Assembly: GCA_031278255.1 (NCBI GenBank)
Contig: JAITKU010000100.1
Span: forward strand, 1-5,955
Length of the DNA stretch: 5,955 nt
From: Eubacteriales Family XIII. Incertae Sedis bacterium
GTDB taxonomy: Bacteria; Bacillota; Clostridia; Peptostreptococcales; Anaerovoracaceae
Reading direction: 5' to 3'
Part shown: positions 1-5,955 of the stretch, one piece after another
Layout of the letters: each line of letters starts with the position of its first letter
Position numbering within the stretch: the stretch's first letter is position 1
Position numbers and translations under genes: made by a program
Notes under the pieces: generated by a model
The model's input: the letters and a program-made list of their open reading frames with translations, nothing else
Told to the model about the DNA's origin: nothing
The model's database searches: none

Positions 1-546
1 TTTTGCCACATCCTCTACATACTGCGCCTTGAGCAGCGTATCCTCGATCGAAGCGCCCACCACCAACACGCCATGGCTCTTCAAAAGGCAAACGTCCGCA
101 TTGCGCAGCGCTTCTGCGACGCTTTCCGCGAGATATTTCGTCCCGGGTCTGCCGTACGGCGCGACGGCGGTGTGAACACCGTAGAAAAACGCCTCGAATA
201 CGACGGGCTTTATGGGCTCGCCCCTGACGGCGAAAACCGTTGCGTACTCGGAATGGGTATGTACGACGGAGGAAATATCGGCGCGCGTTTCATAGGCCCT
301 GATATGCAGCGCGTATTCCGTGGAGACCCCGGCCCTCTTGCCCGCCTCCGCCACCTCGCCGCGCAGGGACAGGACCGGAATGTCCTCGACGCGCAGCGTA
401 CTGCGATCCAGCCCGGAGGGGGATATGACCATCAGGCCAAGGTCGCGGTCGATCATGCTGAAATTGCCGGATTTTTGTCTGCATAGGCCGCTTTGCTCCG
501 CGGCGACTGCCGTATGGATGATCTTCCGTTTCAATTCTTCCAGCAT
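1..546 (-). CDS. Class II (zinc-dependent) aldolase, FucA-like, 3' end cut off by window
   Basis: The visible 182 residues belong to the class II aldolase/adducin family, cytosolic enzymes that reversibly cleave sugar phosphates such as L-fuculose 1-phosphate into dihydroxyacetone phosphate and an aldehyde. In order I see the phosphate-binding GNFS (27-30), PSG (43-45), a STEY segment with Glu77 at the catalytic position, the zinc motif HTH (His96 and His98), and the third zinc ligand in SHG (His158). Glu77 matches Glu73 of fuculose-phosphate aldolase; ribulose-5-phosphate 4-epimerase (AraD) has Asp there, so an aldolase is favoured. The family is usually about 210-230 residues, so roughly 30-45 C-terminal residues are missing. 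The ATG at 546 is preceded by AAAGGG, 7 nt away. It follows the Pho operon on the same strand after a 192-bp gap and has no obvious link to phosphate uptake. The substrate cannot be told from sequence. Confidence 0.85.
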   Translation of the reverse strand, partial: MLEELKRKIIHTAVAAEQSGLCRQKSGNFSMIDRDLGLMVISPSGLDRSTLRVEDIPVLSLRGEVAEAGKRAGVSTEYALHIRAYETRADISSVVHTHSEYATVFAVRGEPIKPVVFEAFFYGVHTAVAPYGRPGTKYLAESVAEALRNADVCLLKSHGVLVVGASIEDTLLKAQYVEDVAK

Positions 547-563
547 ATGTTTTCCCTTTCCCG

Positions 564-588
564 GGCCGCAACGCGCATACGGGCGGCC
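564..588 (-). promoter_or_regulatory. Small hairpin in the leader of the aldolase gene
   Basis: GGCCGC (564-569) and GCGGCC (583-588) form a 6-bp GC-only stem with a 13-nt loop, ending 17 nt before the aldolase start codon and just upstream of its AAAGGG ribosome site. It could affect translation or be chance in GC-rich DNA. No riboswitch family is recognisable. Confidence 0.22.
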
Positions 589-612
589 TACGCACAACAT
601 AAAATACCGCGC

Positions 613-704
613 TTTGTTTCGCTTCCGACTTTGGCACTGTTTTGCTTCTGACTTTGGCGCTGTTTTGCTTCCGACTTTGGCGCCGTTTCGCTTCCGACTT
701 TGGC
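613..704. repeat. Four tandem copies of a 23-bp repeat
   Basis: Four directly adjacent units of exactly 23 bp begin at 613, 636, 659 and 682. The plus-strand core GCTTCCGACTTTGGC occurs at 621, 644, 667 and 690; only the copy at 644 differs, by one base (C to T). The remaining 8 bp of each unit vary around NYYGTTTY. Each unit contains two related 7-mers of pattern YYGWYTY, 11 bp apart (for example CTGTTTT at 637 and CTGACTT at 648). Across the unit boundary the step is 12 bp, giving eight half-repeats in all. The array lies wholly between two genes. It could be a regulator-binding array, a dispersed intergenic element expanded locally, or a neutral minisatellite; the sequence alone does not decide. 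Confidence 0.93.
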
Positions 705-723
705 GAAACGCGCGGCCCGCGCG
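684..723 (-). terminator. Adjacent inverted repeats 16 nt after the kinase stop; possible terminator
   Basis: Two inverted repeats lie just downstream of the Pho operon. The first has arms CGCGCG at 709-714 and 718-723 with a 3-nt loop. The second has 8-bp arms CGTTTCGC (684-691) and GCGAAACG (703-710) with an 11-nt loop, formed from the last tandem repeat unit and its flank. In minus-strand RNA the GC-only hairpin is followed by just UUU, not a proper U tract. It may therefore be a weak or factor-assisted transcription end, or an RNA-stabilising 3' structure, rather than a canonical intrinsic terminator. Confidence 0.3.
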
Positions 724-738
724 CCGTACCCGTACCGC

Positions 739-2415
739 TCAGCGCGCCTCCGGAAACAGCAAAACAATGCGCGTCCCCTGTTTTCCGTCGCTCTGCACGC
801 GAATCTTCGCTTCGTGGAGCAAGGCCCCGTGCTTCACGATGGAGAGGCCGAGACCCGTGCCGCCCACCGCCTTGTTGCGGCTCTTTTCCGTGCGGTAGAA
901 GCGTTCAAACACGCGCTCCTGTTCCTCGCGCGGAATGCCGATCCCCGTGTCCGCGACGGTCAGCGCGACGCCCTCCGGCGTCCTTTTGACCGAAACGTCT
1001 ATCCTGCCGCCGTCGAGATTATACTTGACCGCATTGTCCAAGAGATTGGACAGCATCTCGTCCAGCACGCGGCGAATGCCCGAGATTTCCGCGCTCTCTC
1101 CGTCGAAAACGACGCTTATGCCCCTCTTGGTCGCCGCTTCCTCGGCTCGGCGCGCGGCCTCCGCCGCCGAATCGCACAGATCGATCGCCTCCTTGGGCAG
1201 TTCCCGCCCGCCCTCGTCCAGATTGGACAGCATGAGGATGTCGTCGATCAGTTCGATCATGCGCTGCGCCTCCGCGTAGATGATCCGCGCGAAGCGCGGC
1301 GCGTCCTCTCCCCCGGCGAGGCCGTTTGACAGGATTTCCGCGTAGCCGGATATGGCGGTCAGCGGCGTCTTGAGTTCGTGGGAAACGTTCGCGGAAAACT
1401 CGCGCCGCAGTTTTTCGCGGTCCTCGCGCTCCGTCACGTCGAGCAGCATGAGTACGGCGCCCTGTACTGTTCCGGCGTCCGCGATGGGATTCGCGATCAA
1501 CTGCAGATGCCGCCCCTCCGAGAAGAGCATCGTTTCCGACGGCTCGCCGCCGAGCGCCTCCTCCACCGCGCGGCGGAAAGGCTCGTCCCGCCGCAGCTTC
1601 AACACGCTCTCGGCGCCCGTTTCGGCGCCCGTGAAATGCGCGTGCAGCAGGGTGAGGGCGCTGCGGTTGCAGGATATAACGCGCGCCTCGCCGTCCAGCA
1701 CGATCAGGCCCTCCCGCATACTCTCCGAGACGGCGGAGAACTCCAACTGCTTCTTGCGCATTTCTTCAAGTTGTTCGGCGATTCGGTCATTCTGCCGTTT
1801 GATACCCGCGAGCAGGGGACTCAGTTCCATATACGCGGCGTCGTCCTCCGGCAGATCGAGGGTCAGCCGGCCCAGAGGCTCCACGATCCTTTGCGCGGCG
1901 CGGGAACTCATCCACGCGGCCGCGCAGAAAACCGCCGCGATGATGGCCAAGGTGATCAGGATCATCCAACCGAGGGATCCGAACACGCTGTCCGTCGTGC
2001 AGGCTATACGCAGGATCGAGCCGTCGTTCAGCCGCACCGCCTGATAATAGGTCTGCTTTCGCATCGTTTCGGAGAAGCGCGTACTCGCGCCCGTTCCCTC
2101 CGCGAGCGCGGCCTGTACCTCCGGCCGGTCCGCGTGATTCTCCATCTCGGCGGCCTTGCCCGTGCTGTCGTAGAGGACGGAGCCGTCCGTCGCGATCAGG
2201 CTGACGCGCGGGTCGGAGGCGCCGTGTCGCAGGGTTTTCAGGTAGGCGGGGCCGGACAGTTCGACCGCCGCGCGCAGATAGCCGAGTTCCACGACGGCCT
2301 CACGCTTGATACGTTCGGAAAAACTCCAGTAGGCCGCGAAATGTATCAGGATGGCCGTGATGATAATGGAAAATCCCGTTAACGCACAGGCCAAAATGAG
2401 AATGGAACGCTTCAT
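739..2415 (-). CDS. phoR: PhoR-type phosphate-regulon sensor histidine kinase
   Basis: This 558-residue membrane kinase should autophosphorylate on His and pass phosphate to the response regulator encoded just upstream. A transmembrane helix (about 5-28) and a second one (about 148-168) flank an extracytoplasmic domain of about 115 residues that resembles a single Cache/PAS-like fold, with VSLIATDGSVLYDS (71-84). A short HAMP-like or linker coiled coil follows (about 170-228), then a PAS domain (about 228-330). The HisKA domain carries FSANVSHELKTPL with His346. The ATPase domain shows the N box (NLLDNAVKYN, 457-466), G1 (DTGIGI, 489-494), F box (ERFYR, 504-508) and G2 (GGTGLGL, 518-524). The length and layout fit the Firmicute PhoR/WalK-like kinases, and the pst-phoU neighbours favour PhoR. 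The ATG overlaps the regulator stop as ATGA, with AGGGGA 6 nt upstream. All catalytic motifs are intact. What its outer domain senses is not shown. Confidence 0.92.
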   Translation of the reverse strand: MKRSILILACALTGFSIIITAILIHFAAYWSFSERIKREAVVELGYLRAAVELSGPAYLKTLRHGASDPRVSLIATDGSVLYDSTGKAAEMENHADRPEVQAALAEGTGASTRFSETMRKQTYYQAVRLNDGSILRIACTTDSVFGSLGWMILITLAIIAAVFCAAAWMSSRAAQRIVEPLGRLTLDLPEDDAAYMELSPLLAGIKRQNDRIAEQLEEMRKKQLEFSAVSESMREGLIVLDGEARVISCNRSALTLLHAHFTGAETGAESVLKLRRDEPFRRAVEEALGGEPSETMLFSEGRHLQLIANPIADAGTVQGAVLMLLDVTEREDREKLRREFSANVSHELKTPLTAISGYAEILSNGLAGGEDAPRFARIIYAEAQRMIELIDDILMLSNLDEGGRELPKEAIDLCDSAAEAARRAEEAATKRGISVVFDGESAEISGIRRVLDEMLSNLLDNAVKYNLDGGRIDVSVKRTPEGVALTVADTGIGIPREEQERVFERFYRTEKSRNKAVGGTGLGLSIVKHGALLHEAKIRVQSDGKQGTRIVLLFPEAR

Positions 2416-3086
2416 TTCAATTCCCCTATCTTATAGCCGAGGCCGCGCACCGTCTGAATCAGATTGCCGCAAGCGCCGAGTTTTCCCCGCAGCGTGAGGA
2501 TATGCGTGTCCACCGTTCTCGTTTCCCCCTCGAAATCGTATTCCCATACCGCGGAAAGAATGCGGTCCCGCGTCAGGACGAGACCTGCGTTTTTCAGCAG
2601 AAAGGCCAGCAGGTCAAACTCCTTGCGCGTCAGGGCGACCTCCGCGCCGTTCACCGTGACGATATGGCGCGGCACGCTCACGAAAAGCCCGCCCGTCTTG
2701 TATTCCTCCGTGCCGGCGACAGGCCCCGCGCGCCGCAAAAGACTCTTGACCCGCGCCACGAGTTCCATCATCCCAAAGGGCTTGGGCAGGTAATCGTCCG
2801 CGCCCGAATCCAGCCCCAGGACCTTGTCGTACTCCGTTCCCTTTGCCGTCAACATCATGACGGGAAGCCGCGCGGTCGAACCGGAGGCGCGCAATTGCTT
2901 GAGTATCGCGAGGCCGTCCTCGCCGGGCAGCATGATATCGAGCAGAACAAGGTCCGGCATCTGTTCCCGCAGGGCCTGCCGGAAGCCGGCCCCGTCCGCG
3001 AAGCCCCGCGCCTCCAGCCCCGTGCTTTGCAGGGTATACACCACGAGTTCGCGGATATTCGCTTCGTCCTCCACCAGATAGATCAA
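2412..3086 (-). CDS. phoB: PhoB/PhoP-type response regulator (OmpR family), TTG start
   Basis: This 224-residue two-domain transcription factor is the expected output of the phosphate-starvation phosphorelay. The receiver domain (1-about 118) has the acidic pair Glu6-Asp7, phosphoacceptor Asp50 in LLDIMLPGEDG, Thr80 (MLTAKG) and Lys102 (LPKPF), so it should be phosphorylatable. The winged-helix DNA-binding domain (about 130-224) has the LTRKEFDLLAFLL segment, the recognition region RTVDTHILTLR and the C-terminal GLGYKIG hairpin of the OmpR/PhoB class. Translation must begin at TTG (3086): the receiver fold starts at once with IYLVEDE, no ATG or GTG fits, and AGGAGG lies 8 nt upstream. The start is nested in the phoU stop (TTGA). 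Firmicutes usually call this protein PhoP, proteobacteria PhoB. The assignment to the Pho regulon rests on the pst-phoU and phoR neighbours, since OmpR-family regulators look alike. Confidence 0.92.
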   Translation of the reverse strand: MIYLVEDEANIRELVVYTLQSTGLEARGFADGAGFRQALREQMPDLVLLDIMLPGEDGLAILKQLRASGSTARLPVMMLTAKGTEYDKVLGLDSGADDYLPKPFGMMELVARVKSLLRRAGPVAGTEEYKTGGLFVSVPRHIVTVNGAEVALTRKEFDLLAFLLKNAGLVLTRDRILSAVWEYDFEGETRTVDTHILTLRGKLGACGNLIQTVRGLGYKIGELK

Positions 3087-3730
3087 AACTCAGCCCTCCT
3101 GTTCCCCGTAATGGAGTATTCCACCCATTCGGCGATGTTCGTGGCGTGATCGCCGATACGTTCGAGGTATTTCGCGATCATCAGCAGATCGAGGCAGGCG
3201 CCGCCGTTCTCGCCGTCCTTCGCGATCAGGGCGATCAGTTCTTTCTTGATCTCGTCGAACAGATCATCCACCACATCGTCATAGGCGATCACGCTGTACG
3301 CTTTCTCCAAATCGTCGCCGACAAAGGAATCCACGCTGTCCGACAACATCTTGACGGCGGCGCGCGCCATATCGCCGATACGGATGTCGCTCTTCACGGG
3401 GCTGCCGACCATAAAGGCCGAAAGCTCCGCGATGTCCGCCGCCTGGTCGCCGATACGCTCCATATCGGTGATCATCCGCTGCGCCGCCGTGATCTGCCGC
3501 AGGTCCCCGGCCACGGGCTGTTCGCGGAGCAGGAGGCGCAGGCAAAAGGCTTCTATTTCCCGCTCCATCAGATTGATTTCTTTCTCCGTCTGCGCCACCT
3601 CTTTCGCGAGGGATATGTCCTCGTCCAAAAGACCCTTTACGGCCTTTGCGATGGCCTCCTCGCAGAAAGCGCCCATGCGGATAAGCGAAACGTGCAGGGC
3701 TTCGAGTTGTTTTCTGTAACTGTCCCGCAT
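3083..3730 (-). CDS. phoU: Phosphate signalling and uptake regulator PhoU
   Basis: This 215-residue cytoplasmic helical protein is of standard PhoU length. It has two homologous three-helix halves, each with the metal-binding signature: ERIGDQAADI at 91-100 and ERIGDHATNI at 190-199. The N-terminus (YRKQLEALHVSLIRMG) matches the first PhoU helix. In studied bacteria PhoU represses the Pho regulon when phosphate is plentiful, by coupling the PstB/PstCA transporter to the PhoR kinase, and it limits excess uptake. Its place between pstB and the two-component pair fits that role. The reading frame is open for about 360 nt further upstream, through pstB, but homology begins at the ATG at 3730, which has GGGGAGG 8 nt upstream. 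That ATG shares one base with the pstB stop (TGATG), implying coupled translation. Confidence 0.95.
   Translation of the reverse strand: MRDSYRKQLEALHVSLIRMGAFCEEAIAKAVKGLLDEDISLAKEVAQTEKEINLMEREIEAFCLRLLLREQPVAGDLRQITAAQRMITDMERIGDQAADIAELSAFMVGSPVKSDIRIGDMARAAVKMLSDSVDSFVGDDLEKAYSVIAYDDVVDDLFDEIKKELIALIAKDGENGGACLDLLMIAKYLERIGDHATNIAEWVEYSITGNRRAEF
3094..3100 (-). promoter_or_regulatory. Strong ribosome site that fixes the TTG start of the response regulator
   Basis: The minus strand reads AGGAGGG here, inside the last codons of phoU. AGGAGG ends 8 nt before the TTG at 3086-3084. It is the best Shine-Dalgarno match in the window and decides for the TTG start, because no other start codon stands at a proper distance. 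A strong site with a weak start codon is a common way to set moderate expression; that reading is inference. Confidence 0.75.
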
Positions 3731-4479
3731 CAGCCGAACCTCCCCGTAATATAGTCCTCCGTGCGCCGATCCCGCGGCATGGAGAATATCTTTTCCGTAG
3801 CGCCGTATTCGATAAGCTCGCCGAGCAGGAAAAAGGCCGTCGTGTCGGAAATGCGAGCGGCTTGCTGCATGTTGTGCGTTACGATAACAATAGTATATTC
3901 CTTTTTCAGCGCGCGGACAAGGTCCTCTATTTTCGAGGTGGATATGGGATCGAGCGCGGAGGTCGGCTCGTCCATGAGCAGGACCTCCGGTTCCACCGCC
4001 AGCGCCCGCGCGATGCACAGTCTCTGCTGCTGCCCGCCCGAAAGGGAGAGGGCGCTCTTCTTCAGCCTGTCCTTGACCTCGTCCCATATGGCGGCGTCCC
4101 GCAGGGACTTTTCCACGATCAGATTCAGCGCGACGCCGGAACGGACGCCGTGCGTGCGCGGCCCGAACGCAACATTGTCATAGATGCTCATCGGGAAAGG
4201 ATTGGGCTTTTGAAACACCATGCCCACGCGTTTGCGCAGCAGGTTCACGTCCATCGCGCCGTAGATGTCCTCGCCGTCCACAAGCACCTTTCCCGTGACG
4301 CGGCAGCCCTCCACAATATCGTTCATGCGGTTCAGCGTTTTGAGCAGGGTGGATTTGCCGCAGCCGGACGGCCCGATCAGCGCGCTGATCTCGCGCGCGG
4401 CCACGTTGAAATCGATGTTTCGCAAGGCCTGTACGCCGCTGTAGTACAGGTTCAGATTTTCTATGCCGATCTTATTCAT
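3730..4479 (-). CDS. pstB: Phosphate ABC transporter ATP-binding protein PstB
   Basis: This 249-residue ABC ATPase is full length for PstB (about 250). It drives phosphate import by ATP hydrolysis on the cytoplasmic face of the PstC/PstA channel. Walker A is GPSGCGKST (36-44), the Q loop is at Gln90 in the PstB-typical VFQKPNPFPMSIYDNVAFG, the ABC signature is LSGGQQQR (146-153), Walker B is VLLMDEP (166-172) and the switch histidine is His202 (VTHNMQQAARISD). The phrases TLNRMND and QKPNPFPMSIYDN separate PstB from other ABC ATPases. The ATG at 4479 lies 8 nt inside the end of pstA, with GAGAGGG 7 nt upstream, and the gene ends in the TGATG junction with phoU. All catalytic residues are present. 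Confidence 0.97.
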   Translation of the reverse strand: MNKIGIENLNLYYSGVQALRNIDFNVAAREISALIGPSGCGKSTLLKTLNRMNDIVEGCRVTGKVLVDGEDIYGAMDVNLLRKRVGMVFQKPNPFPMSIYDNVAFGPRTHGVRSGVALNLIVEKSLRDAAIWDEVKDRLKKSALSLSGGQQQRLCIARALAVEPEVLLMDEPTSALDPISTSKIEDLVRALKKEYTIVIVTHNMQQAARISDTTAFFLLGELIEYGATEKIFSMPRDRRTEDYITGRFG

Positions 4480-5344
4480 CCCGGGTCCCTCTCGTAAGTT
4501 TTTTTGCCATAAGGCTCGACAGCGCGTTAATGCACAGAACGAGGGCGAGCAGCAAAACCGCCGTGGCGTAGGCCTGATTCAGATACAGGGCCTCGCTCGA
4601 CAGGTTGTAGATGTGAACCGAAAGCGTGCGCGCGGAGGAAAACAGGTCTCCCGAGAACTTGGCCAGCGTTCCCGCCGTGAAGATCAAGGCCGCCGTTTCG
4701 CCCACGATCCTGCCTATGGAGAGGATGACACCCGCGAGGATGCCCGGCCCGGCCGCAGGAAGCACGATATGGAAAACGGTACGCAAACGCCCCGCGCCGA
4801 GGCCGAAACTGCCCTCGCGGTAGATGTCGGGAACGGACAAAAGCGCCTCCTCCGTCGTTCGCATGATGAGCGGAAGCACCATGACGGCGAGCGTGAACGC
4901 GCCCGCGATGAGCGAATAGCCCCAATGCAGCCAAACCACGAAGAGGAGCATACCGAACAGCCCGTACACGATGGAGGGGATACCCGTGAGGGTTTCGGCC
5001 GCGATACGCGCCACGCGGACCAGCCTGTTCCCGCGCCGCGCGTATTCCACGAGGTAGACGGCGGCGAAAACGCCCGGCGGAACGGCGAGCAGCAGGGACA
5101 GCGCCGTGATGAGTATCGTGTTGACGAGGGCCGGGAAGAGCGAAACGTTCTCGCTCGTATAGACCGGCGCAAACAGGCTCGGCGTGAGGTTCGGAATGCC
5201 TTTCACGAGGATGTAGCCGATCAGGAAAATCGTGATAAGGGCGGTCAAGCCCGCCGCCGCGAATACGGCGAATCGGAGGATTCGCAGCAGAAGCCTGTGC
5301 CAAATAAGCGGGATTCCGCGCCAAAGCGACGCCGGGGTTTTCAT
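4472..5344 (-). CDS. pstA: Phosphate ABC transporter permease PstA
   Basis: This 290-residue inner-membrane permease is full length for PstA and should form the phosphate channel as a heterodimer with PstC. Predicted membrane helices lie near 24-48, 69-98, 119-141, 144-162, 200-222 and 257-279. Family marks are TLTGIPSIVYGLFG (118-131), the EAA loop that docks on PstB (REGSFGLGAGRLRTVFHIVLP, about 176-196, in the usual G-nine residues-LP arrangement) and GRIVGETAALIFTAG (211-225). The start ATG overlaps the pstC stop as ATGA, with AAAGGG 7-8 nt upstream; the gene ends inside pstB. PstA rather than PstC is chosen because of the RTTEEALLSVP and IFTAG segments and its place directly before pstB. 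The charged amphipathic N-terminus stays in the cytoplasm. Confidence 0.95.
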   Translation of the reverse strand: MKTPASLWRGIPLIWHRLLLRILRFAVFAAAGLTALITIFLIGYILVKGIPNLTPSLFAPVYTSENVSLFPALVNTILITALSLLLAVPPGVFAAVYLVEYARRGNRLVRVARIAAETLTGIPSIVYGLFGMLLFVVWLHWGYSLIAGAFTLAVMVLPLIMRTTEEALLSVPDIYREGSFGLGAGRLRTVFHIVLPAAGPGILAGVILSIGRIVGETAALIFTAGTLAKFSGDLFSSARTLSVHIYNLSSEALYLNQAYATAVLLLALVLCINALSSLMAKKLTRGTRDE

Positions 5345-5955
5345 AGCGTTTGCCCTTTCTTTTTGGCCAGCGAAAACAGGAAATTGATCAACAGAATGAA
5401 TACTAAGAGGACGACGGAGGTGGCGATCAGCGCCTCGCGGTGCAGATCGGCCGCGTAGCCCATCTCGATTACGATGTTGGCCGTCATCGTTCGCAGACCG
5501 TGCAGCGGACTGCCCGGAATGACGGGCTGATTCCCGGCGACCATGATGACGGCCATCGTTTCCCCGATCGAACGCCCGACGCCGAGGATCACGGCCGCCA
5601 TGACGCCCGATTTCGCCGCCGGCAGGACGGCGAAGAATACGGCCCGCTCATGCGTCGCGCCCAGCGCGAGCGCCCCCTCGTAATAGATGCCGGGGACGGC
5701 GCGTATGGCCGTCTCCGATACGCTGACGATGGTGGGCAGGATCATGATGCCGAGCAGGAGAGAGGCCGTCAACATGCTCTTTCCGCCGGTTGCGTTGTTG
5801 CCGAAGATCGCGCGCACGGCCGGGACCATGACCACGAGCCCGAAGAAGCCGTACACGACGGAGGGAATGCCCGCGAGCAGGGAGATCACGGGACTTGCCA
5901 CCCTGTGCATGCGCTTGCCGCAGAAACTCGCCATGAATACCGCGGTCAAAAGGCC
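5341..5955 (-). CDS. pstC: Phosphate ABC transporter permease PstC, 5' end outside window
   Basis: The visible 204 residues are the C-terminal part of PstC, the other half of the membrane channel for phosphate. The frame is open to the window edge, so there is no true start here; PstC is usually about 290-320 residues, so roughly 90-110 are missing. Family marks in visible numbering are ISLLAGIPSVVYGFFGLVVMVP (24-45), TASLLLGIMILPTIVSVSETAIRAVP (63-88), the EAA loop YEGALALGATHERAVFFAVLPAA (92-114) and GVGRSIGETMAVIMVAGN (125-142). The last helix (about 175-196) is followed by a basic tail. The SVSETAIRAVP and MAVIMVAGN phrases are typical of PstC and differ from the PstA versions next door. 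It overlaps pstA by 4 nt (ATGA). PstS, the phosphate-binding protein, would be expected further upstream. Confidence 0.95.
   Translation of the reverse strand, partial: GLLTAVFMASFCGKRMHRVASPVISLLAGIPSVVYGFFGLVVMVPAVRAIFGNNATGGKSMLTASLLLGIMILPTIVSVSETAIRAVPGIYYEGALALGATHERAVFFAVLPAAKSGVMAAVILGVGRSIGETMAVIMVAGNQPVIPGSPLHGLRTMTANIVIEMGYAADLHREALIATSVVLLVFILLINFLFSLAKKKGQTL

Larger units (their letters stand above)
547..738. other. Intergenic gap between kinase gene and aldolase gene
   Basis: This is the only noncoding stretch in the window. Reading along the minus strand from the kinase stop, it holds a GC-only inverted repeat, four 23-bp tandem repeats, an AT-rich patch (599-606, minus strand TATTTTAT), a small hairpin, and the aldolase ribosome site. 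A promoter for the aldolase gene would have to lie here. TATTTT (606-601) could serve as a -10 box, but no acceptable -35 box lies 16-18 bp upstream, so I do not call a promoter. The short open frames across the repeats on both strands lack a ribosome site and consist of repeated low-complexity peptides, so I call no gene here. Confidence 0.8.

Noticed and set aside
73..486. Plus-strand open frame opposite the aldolase gene.
   Set aside because: The minus strand carries a clear aldolase with catalytic residues in order; the plus-strand frame shows no family features.
601..606. TATTTT on the minus strand as a -10 box for the aldolase gene.
   Set aside because: No TTGACA-like -35 box stands at the right distance; one AT-rich hexamer in a GC-rich gap is weak evidence.
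613..704. CRISPR array.
   Set aside because: The units are directly adjacent with no unique spacers of 25-40 bp between them, and there are no cas genes in the window.
320..989. Overlapping plus-strand open frames across the repeat array, encoding repeated FRLW/ASDFG-type peptides.
   Set aside because: The peptides simply mirror the 23-bp repeat in shifting frames (23 is not a multiple of 3), have no ribosome site and run antisense into the flanking genes.
1378..2382. Long plus-strand open frame opposite the kinase gene (334 codons).
   Set aside because: It is antisense to a well-supported kinase, its product is Arg/Gln/His-rich with no recognisable domain, and GC-rich DNA commonly yields such open frames.
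3731..4087. The phoU reading frame stays open upstream across about 360 nt of pstB, giving a possible 334-residue product.
   Set aside because: The extension is arginine- and glycine-rich shadow translation of pstB with no PhoU homology. A good ribosome site and ATG at 3730 mark the real start.
4463..5458. Long plus-strand open frame opposite pstA (331 codons).
   Set aside because: The product is highly charged with no domain, and it is the complement of a hydrophobic permease gene; a shadow frame.

Overview
The window is almost entirely one minus-strand phosphate (Pho) operon, followed by a short repeat-bearing intergenic gap and the start of an unrelated sugar-phosphate aldolase gene. The DNA is GC-rich. 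The gene order pstC-pstA-pstB-phoU-response regulator-histidine kinase, the strong AGGAGG-type ribosome sites and the extracytoplasmic sensor domain of the kinase suggest a GC-rich anaerobic Firmicute (Clostridia-like). That assignment is inference from style; there is no rRNA or other marker gene here.

Layout in the direction of transcription (right to left): 5955-5341 is the C-terminal two thirds of PstC, whose start lies outside the window. 5344-4472 is PstA, 4479-3730 PstB, 3730-3083 PhoU, 3086-2412 a PhoB/PhoP-type response regulator, and 2415-739 its PhoR-type histidine kinase. Every junction overlaps, by 4, 8, 1, 4 and 4 nt, so the six genes look like one translationally coupled unit with no room for internal promoters between genes. 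The response regulator starts at TTG, embedded in the phoU stop as TTGA.

Positions 738-547 are the only intergenic stretch (192 bp). It holds four exact-period 23-bp tandem repeats (613-704), a GC-rich inverted repeat close to the kinase stop, and a small hairpin upstream of the next gene. Positions 546-1 encode the first 182 residues of a class II (zinc) aldolase of the fuculose-phosphate aldolase type, cut by the window edge.

Together the Pho genes encode high-affinity phosphate import (PstC/PstA channel, PstB ATPase; the binding protein PstS would be upstream, outside the window) and its control circuit, in which PhoU is expected to link transporter state to the PhoR-PhoB phosphorelay. 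All of this is well-described biology. I see no convincing new system. The least explained element is the 23-bp repeat array, whose internal 11/12-bp substructure deserves a check.
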